Shown: piece after piece, positions 1-5,486 of the stretch
Layout of the letters: the number at the start of each line of letters is the position of its first letter
Numbering within the stretch: position 1 is the first letter of the stretch
Source of the DNA: Parvibaculum sp.
Lineage (GTDB): Bacteria > Pseudomonadota > Alphaproteobacteria > Parvibaculales > Parvibaculaceae
Direction of reading: 5' to 3'
Assembly (NCBI GenBank): GCA_020062605.1
Contig: JAGUWA010000391.1
Span: 1 to 9,692 of the forward strand
Length of the DNA stretch: 9,692 bases
The notes under the pieces: model-generated
Databases searched by the model: none
What the model was told of the DNA's origin: nothing
The model's input: the letters and a program-made list of their open reading frames with translations, nothing else
Position numbers and translations under genes: made by a program

Positions 1-657
1 GTCGGCGTGTTTCCGCAACAGGTGGAATTGCTGCGGCAGTTCCTTGAGGATTCGATGGGGCTTCAGGGCGAGGAAGGCGGCTTTCCGGCCGACCACCCTT
101 ATCTCGGTCTCCACGCCACGCCACGCGGCCCCGGCATGCCGGAGCTGTGGATGCTCGGATCGGGCGGCGACGGCGCGATCATCGCAGCGCAATTCGGCAT
201 GGCCTATTGCTTCGCGCATTTCATCAACCAGGATGCGGGAACGCAGCCGCTCGACCTCTACCGGCGCAATTTCCGCGCGTCTCGCAACCTCGCCAGCCCG
301 CGCGGTTCCATCGCCGTCTCGGTCACGGTTGCGGATACGGAGGAAGAAGCGAAGCGCATCGCCGCGTCGCGCAATCTCTGGGTGATGCATCTGCTGCAGA
401 ACCGGGCGGGCGCCTTTCCCTCCATCGAGGAGGCTCTCGACTATCCCTATACGGATGAAGAGAAGATCATGCTCCGCGCCATCGAGCAGCGAGGCTTCGC
501 CGGTACGCCGGAACAGGTGCGCGGACGCCTCCTCACGCTGGGCGAGGCGCATGGTGTCGACGATTTCGTCATCCTGACGATCACCTACGACCAGAAAGAC
601 CGCGTGCGCTCGTACGAACTGCTGGCGGAGGCGATGGGCGTGAAGGCGCCGTCCTGA
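1..657 (+). CDS. Luciferase-like flavin-dependent monooxygenase, C-terminal part (5' end outside window)
   Basis: The reading frame is open from base 1 and ends at TGA 655-657, giving 218 visible residues; the N-terminal part of the barrel lies upstream. The visible part matches the C-terminal half of the bacterial luciferase-like (LLM class) oxidoreductases. The segment ELWMLGSGGDGAIIAAQFGM (codons from about base 141) is the strand-loop-helix that holds the FMN phosphate in this family, followed by AYCFAHFI. The C-terminal block GTPEQVRGRLLTLGEAHGVDDF is the usual 'G-x-P-E-x-V' helix that ends these TIM barrels. Family members use reduced FMN and oxygen to oxidise aldehydes, alkanes or other small organics in the cytoplasm; the substrate cannot be told. 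It resembles the MsnO8/YhbW-type subgroup. The GTG at 7-9 is not taken as the start because the frame is open before it and a 216-residue protein would lack half the fold. Confidence 0.85.
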   Translation, partial: VGVFPQQVELLRQFLEDSMGLQGEEGGFPADHPYLGLHATPRGPGMPELWMLGSGGDGAIIAAQFGMAYCFAHFINQDAGTQPLDLYRRNFRASRNLASPRGSIAVSVTVADTEEEAKRIAASRNLWVMHLLQNRAGAFPSIEEALDYPYTDEEKIMLRAIEQRGFAGTPEQVRGRLLTLGEAHGVDDFVILTITYDQKDRVRSYELLAEAMGVKAPS

Positions 658-658
658 G

Positions 659-2074
659 CTAATCCGCCATCATCCGGTGCAGTTGCGCGCGGCGACTTGT
701 ACGCCGCTCCAGCGCGGCGCGGAGGCGCGCCTGACGCTCCCTGGTGATTGGATAGCGCATGATGATCGCGATGGAAATGAGCCAGAGCGCCAGAGGCACG
801 AGGCAATACATCGCGAGGAGCGCGAAGAGCGCTTCCGGCGAATTGCTTTCGGACTGAGCCTTGAACCCCATCCATGAGAGGATCGGCAGCGCGATGTCGA
901 CGCCGAGCGCCTCCGACGATTTGCGCACCATGCCGAGAAACGCAAAGAGGAAGGCGGCGCGGGATTCCCCACTCTTCAGTGTATCGAGATCGACGACGTC
1001 CGCCATGATCGACGGGCCGAGAATGGGTGCGGCGCCGAGAGCGAGGCCTTGCACCACATTGATGAAGAAGAGGCAGGGAAGAACCATCTCCGGGGAAGCA
1101 GGCTTCACCACATAGATGACGACCGGAACGAGCGCGAAAACGAACATGGACGCAAATCCCGCGACCGCAATCGCCCGGTGCTTGCCGATGCGTCCACCAA
1201 GCCAGACCCAGATGGGCGAGCCGAGCACGCCCGCAACAAAAAGCGTGAAGATGAGGATGGTGCCGGCCTGACCGATACCCGCCACATGCTCGAAGAAGAA
1301 GATGACGACGCCGATATTGATTGAGCCCGCCAGCGCACCGAAAATCGAACTCAGAAGCACGATGCGGAAGGGGCCGTTCCTCATCGCGACACGAAGCCCG
1401 CGGCGGAAGGGGATGGGTTTCGTCTCCACGATCCGCGGCTCCGGCACCGACGCGAAAGCGAGCAGCGCGCAAATCGGCAGCATGACTGCCGTGAGCCAGC
1501 CGAGAATGCCGACCGCCGAGCGCCCTGCCGCACCTCCATCGTCCTCCGCACCCGTCCAGTAGGCACCGGCGATGGGCGCCGAAATGGCGATCAGCAGACC
1601 GATCAGGAGAAATATCTCGCGGCTGCCGGTGATGCGGTTGCGCTCCTTGTAGTCGCCCGAAAGCTCCGCACCCCACGCCCCGTAGGGAATGGTGATGAGC
1701 GTGTAGCCGAGATAGATCGCAGCGATCCATGTAAGGAGATAGAGGTTCGTGACTTCGCCCTGCGGCACGAAGAGCATGAGCGAGGAGATGACCATGAGAG
1801 GCACGCCCGCCGCGACCCAGGGCCTGCGCCTGCCCCAGCGGGTGCGCGTGCGGTCCGACAGGCGGCCGATCAGTGGATCGGTTATGACGTCCGAAATACG
1901 CGCCAGCATCAGAATGACGCCAACGGCCGCGAGATCGAGACCAAGCGTGCTCGAATAGAAGGGCGGAATGTAGACGGCGACCGGGAGGCCGATGACCGCC
2001 AGCGGAATGACAAGCTGGCCATAGGCCACGAGTTGCCATCCCGTCAGCGGCTTTTGCGAACCCTCACCTGTCAT
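659..2074 (-). CDS. MFS transporter of the glycoside-pentoside-hexuronide:cation symporter (GPH, MFS_2) family
   Basis: A 471-residue inner-membrane symporter with about twelve hydrophobic segments, the normal size for the family. The GPH signature is clear at residues 59-86: RISDVITDPLIGRLSDRT followed by R-x-R-W-G-R-R-R-P, the cytoplasmic loop between TM2 and TM3 involved in cation-coupled transport. A second family mark is IPYGAWGAELS near residue 140. GPH proteins classically move sugars with Na+ or H+, but many alphaproteobacterial members have other, unknown solutes, so the substrate is left open. Start: the frame reaches GTG/ATG at 2104/2101, but ATG 2072-2074 is preferred because GGGAGGA (2081-2087) sits 6 bases before it; the upstream starts have no such site and fall close to the predicted transcription start. 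Its stop is one base from the stop of the convergent monooxygenase. It appears to be transcribed alone, from its own promoter in a region rich in dyads. Confidence 0.88.
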   Translation of the reverse strand: MTGEGSQKPLTGWQLVAYGQLVIPLAVIGLPVAVYIPPFYSSTLGLDLAAVGVILMLARISDVITDPLIGRLSDRTRTRWGRRRPWVAAGVPLMVISSLMLFVPQGEVTNLYLLTWIAAIYLGYTLITIPYGAWGAELSGDYKERNRITGSREIFLLIGLLIAISAPIAGAYWTGAEDDGGAAGRSAVGILGWLTAVMLPICALLAFASVPEPRIVETKPIPFRRGLRVAMRNGPFRIVLLSSIFGALAGSINIGVVIFFFEHVAGIGQAGTILIFTLFVAGVLGSPIWVWLGGRIGKHRAIAVAGFASMFVFALVPVVIYVVKPASPEMVLPCLFFINVVQGLALGAAPILGPSIMADVVDLDTLKSGESRAAFLFAFLGMVRKSSEALGVDIALPILSWMGFKAQSESNSPEALFALLAMYCLVPLALWLISIAIIMRYPITRERQARLRAALERRTSRRAQLHRMMAD

Positions 2075-2080
2075 TCCCGC

Positions 2081-2087
2081 TCCTCCC
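2081..2087 (-). promoter_or_regulatory. Shine-Dalgarno site deciding the MFS start
   Basis: On the minus strand the site reads GGGAGGA and ends 6 bases before ATG 2074-2072. It is the strongest ribosome binding site in the window and is the reason the shorter 471-residue MFS form is chosen over the 481-residue form starting at GTG 2104. Confidence 0.75.
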
Positions 2088-2099
2088 AAAGCGTGCCGC

Positions 2100-2146
2100 A
2101 TCACGTGATCGTAAACTTAGTTTACTAGTCTTGCGCCTACACGCAA
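2100..2146 (-). promoter_or_regulatory. Predicted MFS promoter overlapped by three dyads (operator region)
   Basis: On the minus strand a -35-like TTGCGT (2146-2141) and a -10-like TAAACT (2124-2119) are separated by 16 bases. Three inverted repeats lie in a row: ATCACGTGAT (2100-2109, perfect 10-bp palindrome), GTAAACTTAGTTTAC (2111-2125, two perfect 7-bp arms around one base) and TTGCG-N6-CGCAA (2131-2146). The middle dyad covers the -10 and the last covers the -35, the geometry of repressor operators such as those of TetR-family regulators. The dyads are directly seen; the promoter hexamers are only 3/6 and 4/6 matches, and the regulator is unknown. Confidence 0.45.
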
Positions 2147-2172
2147 TGACCGGCGGCTCATTAATCGCGACG

Positions 2173-2190
2173 GTTCAGGCTGCGTTCAGG
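2173..2190 (+). repeat. Tandem GTTCAGG direct repeat with 11-bp period
   Basis: GTTCAGG occurs at 2173-2179 and again at 2184-2190, start-to-start distance 11 bp. Direct repeats one helical turn apart are the usual target form for OmpR/PhoB-family response regulators (family knowledge). Here they lie just upstream of a weak -10-like GATCAT (2201-2206) and of three hairpins, so they could control a plus-strand transcript. The regulator is not identified. Confidence 0.35.
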
Positions 2191-2212
2191 TTCGAAAAGC
2201 GATCATCACCTT

Positions 2213-2315
2213 GCCGATGGGTCGAGAGGTCATCGGAGCGTCCCTCCCGGGTTGCGTATCGGGAGGGGCGGATCGGGCGGCGTCCATTCCGTACCCCGTG
2301 GACGCCGCCTCTTTC
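2213..2315 (+). ncRNA. Candidate structured small RNA: three consecutive hairpins
   Basis: Three perfect stem-loops follow one another: CCGATG/CATCGG (2214-2219 with 2231-2236, 11-nt loop); CCCTCCCG/CGGGAGGG (2242-2249 with 2260-2267, 10-nt loop); and GGCGGCGTCCA/TGGACGCCGCC (2276-2286 with 2299-2309, 12-nt loop). The last, an 11-bp GC-rich stem, is followed on the plus strand by TCTTTC, a poor but possible terminator tail. A -10-like GATCAT at 2201-2206 would place the transcription start near 2213, right at the first stem. The alternative is that these are structures in the 3' untranslated region of the glutathione S-transferase mRNA on the minus strand, where no T-tract follows. The stems are directly observed; the RNA gene is inference. 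Confidence 0.3.
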
Positions 2316-2332
2316 ATCCTTGGCCCCGGCGC

Positions 2333-2944
2333 TTATGCCGACGCGCTCGGACGCGAGGATACACGCGCGTGCCAGGCGTGGAGATGCGGTGTGCCGTCCG
2401 GCATTTCGAGCCCGGCGAAGCCTGCGAAGTCGATCACGCAGAGCGCGGTAATGTCGGCGACCGAGAAATAATCGCCGAGGATGAAGTCCTTGCCTTCGAG
2501 TTCCCGGTCAAACCAGCGGAACGCTGCCTCGGCCCCTTCCCTGTTCGACTCGCCGAACTCGTTGAACTGCTTCACGACCTTTGCCGTGTAGGGATGCGCG
2601 TGGCGCCAAAAGTTGCCGACCGGTCCCATAAGCACAAATTCAACGCGACGCAGCCACATATCGACCTGGGCGCGCTCGAGCGCGCTGCGCCCGAAGAGCG
2701 GATTGGCCGGGTGCAGTTCCTCCAGGTACCGGCAGATCGACACGCTTTCGGAAATCGCCGTGCCGTCGTCCAGTTCGAGAACCGGCGTCTGCCCGAGCGA
2801 GTTCTTTTCGCGGAAGGCGTCCGACTTGTGTTCGCGTTTCGCAAGGGCGACCTCCTCCAGCGGCAGATCGATGCCCTTTTCCGCCGCGAAGATGCGGACG
2901 CGGCGCGGATTGGGCGCCGGCATGGCCGAATTGTAGAGCTTCAC
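2333..2944 (-). CDS. Glutathione S-transferase family protein
   Basis: A 203-residue cytoplasmic protein of typical GST length. The N-terminal thioredoxin-like domain (about residues 1-80) starts MKLYNSAMPAPNPRRVRIF and carries the glutathione-site block SLGQTPVLELDDGTAISES, with the cis-proline of 'TPVLEL' and the Glu-Ser pair that binds the gamma-glutamyl group. The helical C-terminal domain contains FILGDYFSVADITALC, the N-capping box and hydrophobic staple (S-x-x-D) found throughout GSTs. Such enzymes conjugate glutathione to electrophiles or reduce peroxides; the catalytic residue (Tyr4 or Ser6 region) and the substrate are not certain. The start is a GTG (2944-2942) preceded by a G-rich stretch (GCGGGGGA) 4 or 5 bases upstream. 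It begins 28 bases after the stop of the nucleoside transporter on the same strand, so the two are probably co-transcribed. Confidence 0.9.
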   Translation of the reverse strand: MKLYNSAMPAPNPRRVRIFAAEKGIDLPLEEVALAKREHKSDAFREKNSLGQTPVLELDDGTAISESVSICRYLEELHPANPLFGRSALERAQVDMWLRRVEFVLMGPVGNFWRHAHPYTAKVVKQFNEFGESNREGAEAAFRWFDRELEGKDFILGDYFSVADITALCVIDFAGFAGLEMPDGTPHLHAWHARVSSRPSASA

Positions 2945-2972
2945 GATTTCCCCCGCAGGATTGTTTTTCGTT

Positions 2973-4232
2973 TCAGGTAATGAGGCCGACGACAGCGCCC
3001 GTCATGGAGGTCGCGAGCGTGCCGGAAACGATGGCGCGGGTGCCGAGGGTCACGATATCGAGACGCCTTGAGGGCACAAGCGCGGTAAGCCCGCCGATCA
3101 GGATGCCGACCGAACCGAAATTGGCGAAGCCGCAAAGCGCATAGACCATGATGAGGGTCGAACGCGCCGACAAGGCGCCTTCCGGCAGGCGGGCAAGGTC
3201 CAGATAGGCGATGAACTCGTTCAGGATCGTCTTCGTGCCCATCAATTGTCCGGCGAGGTGCATTTCCTCCGCCGGTATACCCATCGCCCAGACGAGCGGG
3301 GAAAAGATCCAGCCGAGAATCCGCTGAAGCGTGAGCGGCGCGCCCCAGACATCGGGCAGAAGGCTGAGGATGATGTTGGTGAGCGCGACGAGCGCGACCA
3401 TCACAACCAGCATGGCAATGATGTTGAGGAGAAGCTGGAGGCCCTCGAAGGTGCCGCGGGTCACCGCATCCATGCTGCTCTGATATTCGAGATGCGGCAC
3501 GTCGCCGCCGATGCCCGTCGGAACCGCACCCGGTTCTTCCGGCACCATGAGGCGCGCGATGAGGATGCCGGCGGGCAGCGAGATCAGCGAGGCGACGAGG
3601 ATCTGGCCGAGCGCGCCCGGCACAACGCTTCCGATGATGCTTGCGTAGAGCACCAGCACCGTGCCCGAAACGGTGGCGAGACCGACCGTCATCGTCATGA
3701 AGAATTCGGCGCGCGTCAGTCTTTCGAGATAAGGCCGGATGAGGAGTGGCGCCTCCACCATGCCGACAAAAGCGTTGGCGGCGGAGGCGAGGCCGACGGC
3801 GCCGCCGATGCCCAGGCTCTTCTGCAGGAGATAGCCGAAACCGCGCGTGACCCAGCCGAGCACCCGCCAGTACCAGAGCAACGCCGACAGCGCCGACATG
3901 ACGAGGACGAGCGGCAAGGCCTGGAAAGCGAGGATGAAACTGTTTTGCGGGGCCGCCGTTTCAAAGGGCGCCGCGCCGCCACCGATATACCCAAAGACGA
4001 AGCCCGTTCCGGTCCGCGTCGCCTCGGTCAGGGCGTCCACCACGCCGTTCAGTGCGAGAAGCGCGCCCTGCGACGCGGGGAGTTTCAACAGCAGCAGCGC
4101 GAGACCGATCTGGATGGCCAGCGCCGCCGCGACCGCCCGAACCGGGAAGGTCCGCCTGTTCTCACTCAGGCCCCAGGCAAGGGCGATGATGAGGGCGAGC
4201 CCGAAGGCGCTCTGAAGAGAGGACAGCGTCAT
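2973..4232 (-). CDS. Concentrative nucleoside transporter, CNT/NupC family
   Basis: A 419-residue inner-membrane protein, the usual length for bacterial CNTs (about 400-425). It should import nucleosides together with H+ or Na+. The family order is visible: N-terminal hydrophobic helices; the gate domain; then ASAANAFVGMVEAPLLIRPY (around residues 150-170), the hairpin and unwound-helix motif that contacts ribose and base; then GTKTILNEFIAYL and YALCGFANFGSVGILIGGL near the C-terminus, the second substrate-binding half (consensus G-F-A-N-x-x-S-x-G). Start is ATG 4232-4230; there is no good Shine-Dalgarno site in front of it, but no other candidate lies near. A minus-strand promoter is predicted at 4280-4307. 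It heads a probable two-gene transcript with the glutathione S-transferase; no functional link between the two is obvious. Confidence 0.93.
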   Translation of the reverse strand: MTLSSLQSAFGLALIIALAWGLSENRRTFPVRAVAAALAIQIGLALLLLKLPASQGALLALNGVVDALTEATRTGTGFVFGYIGGGAAPFETAAPQNSFILAFQALPLVLVMSALSALLWYWRVLGWVTRGFGYLLQKSLGIGGAVGLASAANAFVGMVEAPLLIRPYLERLTRAEFFMTMTVGLATVSGTVLVLYASIIGSVVPGALGQILVASLISLPAGILIARLMVPEEPGAVPTGIGGDVPHLEYQSSMDAVTRGTFEGLQLLLNIIAMLVVMVALVALTNIILSLLPDVWGAPLTLQRILGWIFSPLVWAMGIPAEEMHLAGQLMGTKTILNEFIAYLDLARLPEGALSARSTLIMVYALCGFANFGSVGILIGGLTALVPSRRLDIVTLGTRAIVSGTLATSMTGAVVGLIT

Positions 4233-4465
4233 TGAAGAAGGCTTTCGGGCGGATTTCGAGGGTTTAGGCGGGCTCCAACATCATAGGGAGAGGCCGACGC
4301 AAAGCAACGAGGCCGCAGCGGAAGCCTCCCTTGACCCCCGGGCGGGTCTCATGCACAAAGTCCCGCACGTTTTTCAGGGCATGGCCTTTCAACCCCCGAA
4401 AGTGGGGCATCCGCCGGCCCATTTCTGGTCCTGAACGGCCCGTTAGTCCAACTGGAGAGATACCC
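4233..4465. other. Divergent intergenic region between nucleoside transporter and dehydrogenase
   Basis: This 233-base gap separates two divergent genes. It holds the minus-strand promoter at 4280-4307 and an imperfect long-range stem (AGGGAGaGGC 4285-4294 with GCCTCCCT 4324-4331). An 11-bp dyad AACGG-C-CCGTT (4434-4444) lies just ahead of the dehydrogenase ribosome binding site. A TTGACC at 4331-4336 could be a plus-strand -35, but 17 bases on there is only CACAAA, so the dehydrogenase promoter is not convincingly located. No small gene was seen. Confidence 0.5.
4280..4307 (-). promoter_or_regulatory. Predicted promoter of the nucleoside transporter
   Basis: On the minus strand TTGCTT (4307-4302) and TATGAT (4285-4280, 5/6 match to the sigma-70 -10) are separated by 16 bases. 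This predicts a start near 4273 and a leader of about 40 bases before ATG 4232. The -35 is weak (3/6). Confidence 0.45.
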
Positions 4466-5371
4466 ATGAGCATTCGTTTTGACGGCAAGGTCGCCATCGT
4501 GACCGGCGCGGGCGGCGGTCTTGGCCGCTCCCATGCGCTGGAACTCGCGCGGCGCGGCGCGAAAGTGGTAGTGAACGACCTCGGCGGCGACCGCACGGGC
4601 GCGGGCGGCTCGTCGGAAGCGGCCAAGAAGGTGGTCGAGGAGATCAAGGCGCTTGGCGGCGAAGCGATCGCCAACGGCTCGTCGGTCACGGATGACGAAG
4701 GCGTCGCCAACATGGTCAAGCAGACCATGGAACAGTGGGGCCGCATCGACATCCTGATCAACAATGCCGGCATCCTGCGCGACAAGTCCTTCTCCAAGAT
4801 GGAAATTTCCGACTTCCAGCTCGTCGTCGACGTGCACCTGATGGGCACCGTGAAGCCGACCAAGGCCGTCTGGGAAATCATGAAGGAGCAGAATTACGGC
4901 CGCATCGTCGTGACCGCCTCCTCCACCGGCCTCTATGGCAATTTCGGCCAGACGAACTACGGCGCTGCGAAGCTCGCCGTCGTCGGCTTCATCAACACGC
5001 TGAAGCTCGAAGGCCAGAAGAACAATATCCATTGCAACGCGCTGGCGCCGGTCGCCTATACGCGCATGACCTCCGACCTGATGCCGCCGGAAGCCGAGCA
5101 GATGCTGACGCCGGAAGCGGTTTCACCGGGCGTCATGTTCCTCGTTTCGGAACAGGCCCCCACCGGCATGATCCTTTGCGCGGGCGCCGGCGTTTTCGCC
5201 GCCGCGCGCATGGAAGAAGCCGAAGGCATCTTCCTTGGACGCGACGGGCTGACGGCCGAGAAGGTCGCCGAGAACTGGGACAAGATTTCCGACTTCTCGA
5301 ACGCCACGCCTTTCTTCATGGGCGGCGAGCAGACCGGCAAGTTCTTCAAGCTGGCGACGGGCGGCAAGTAA
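4466..5371 (+). CDS. Short-chain dehydrogenase/reductase, MFE-2-type (3R)-hydroxyacyl-CoA dehydrogenase-like
   Basis: A 301-residue cytoplasmic NAD(P)-dependent oxidoreductase. The Rossmann cofactor loop TGAGGGLG is at residues 13-20; VVNDLGGDRTG (35-45) has the Asp expected for NAD(H) preference; NNAG is at 99-102; and the catalytic triad is Ser152/Ser153, Tyr165 and Lys169 (Y-G-A-A-K). The N-terminal run FDGKVAIVTGAGGGLGRSHA and the long tail after residue 245 (about 300 residues, against 250 for a classical SDR) closely resemble the hydroxyacyl-CoA dehydrogenase unit of peroxisomal multifunctional enzyme type 2 (17-beta-HSD4). A role in acyl-CoA, branched-chain or steroid side-chain oxidation is therefore likely, but the substrate is inferred. 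Start: the frame is open back to 4331, but ATG 4466 has GGAGAG (4454-4459) 6 bases upstream and gives the conserved beginning of the family. A strong terminator follows, so it is probably monocistronic. Confidence 0.9.
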   Translation: MSIRFDGKVAIVTGAGGGLGRSHALELARRGAKVVVNDLGGDRTGAGGSSEAAKKVVEEIKALGGEAIANGSSVTDDEGVANMVKQTMEQWGRIDILINNAGILRDKSFSKMEISDFQLVVDVHLMGTVKPTKAVWEIMKEQNYGRIVVTASSTGLYGNFGQTNYGAAKLAVVGFINTLKLEGQKNNIHCNALAPVAYTRMTSDLMPPEAEQMLTPEAVSPGVMFLVSEQAPTGMILCAGAGVFAAARMEEAEGIFLGRDGLTAEKVAENWDKISDFSNATPFFMGGEQTGKFFKLATGGK

Positions 5372-5397
5372 GCCATCCTCGCTGCAGGAACGATCGA

Positions 5398-5423
5398 GGG
5401 GAGCCCTGGCGGCTCCCCTTTTT
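5398..5423 (+). terminator. Intrinsic terminator after the dehydrogenase gene
   Basis: A perfect 8-bp GC-rich stem, GGGGAGCC (5398-5405) and GGCTCCCC (5411-5418) around a CTGGC loop, is followed directly by five T residues (5419-5423). It lies 26 bases after the dehydrogenase stop and insulates the downstream transporter gene from read-through. Confidence 0.9.
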
Positions 5424-5451
5424 CATTCCGGGCACCGCCTATCCGGGCGCA

Positions 5452-5480
5452 TGGCCAAGCTCCGGCGCGCTCCTTATAGT
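5452..5480 (+). promoter_or_regulatory. Predicted promoter of the binding-protein/permease fusion
   Basis: TGGCCA (5452-5457, 4/6) and TATAGT (5475-5480, 5/6) lie exactly 17 bases apart, directly after the terminator of the previous gene. The predicted transcription start, 6-8 bases past the -10, falls on or beside the A of ATG 5487, so the mRNA may be leaderless; no Shine-Dalgarno site is seen before that ATG. Confidence 0.5.
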
Positions 5481-5486
5481 GCCCGG

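Noticed and set aside
585..2039. 484-codon minus-strand open frame
   Set aside because: It is a neighbouring frame of the MFS gene, rich in H, R and G without membrane segments; the GPH motifs are in the other frame.
2252..2980. 242-codon plus-strand open frame
   Set aside because: It lies antisense to the glutathione S-transferase and through the hairpin region; no family motif.
3246..4235. 329-codon plus-strand open frame
   Set aside because: It is the antisense shadow of the nucleoside transporter: composition is highly charged and repetitive (E/R/D/H/G-rich) with no recognisable domain, while the minus frame shows clear CNT motifs.
4285..4331. Possible riboswitch or attenuator around an imperfect stem with a 29-nt loop
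   Set aside because: The stem has a bulge and a long loop, most of it lies upstream of the predicted transporter transcription start, and no purine-riboswitch features were recognised.
4434..4444. AACGG-C-CCGTT dyad before the dehydrogenase
   Set aside because: It is short, and in GC-rich DNA such a dyad is expected by chance; without a defined promoter it cannot be called an operator.
4331..4465. 45-residue N-terminal extension of the dehydrogenase
   Set aside because: The family begins at F-D-G-K-V-A just after ATG 4466, which has its own Shine-Dalgarno site; the extension has no similarity to known SDRs.
5451..5486. 12-residue N-terminal extension of the transporter fusion
   Set aside because: It would overlap the predicted promoter and put charged residues ahead of a normal signal peptide.
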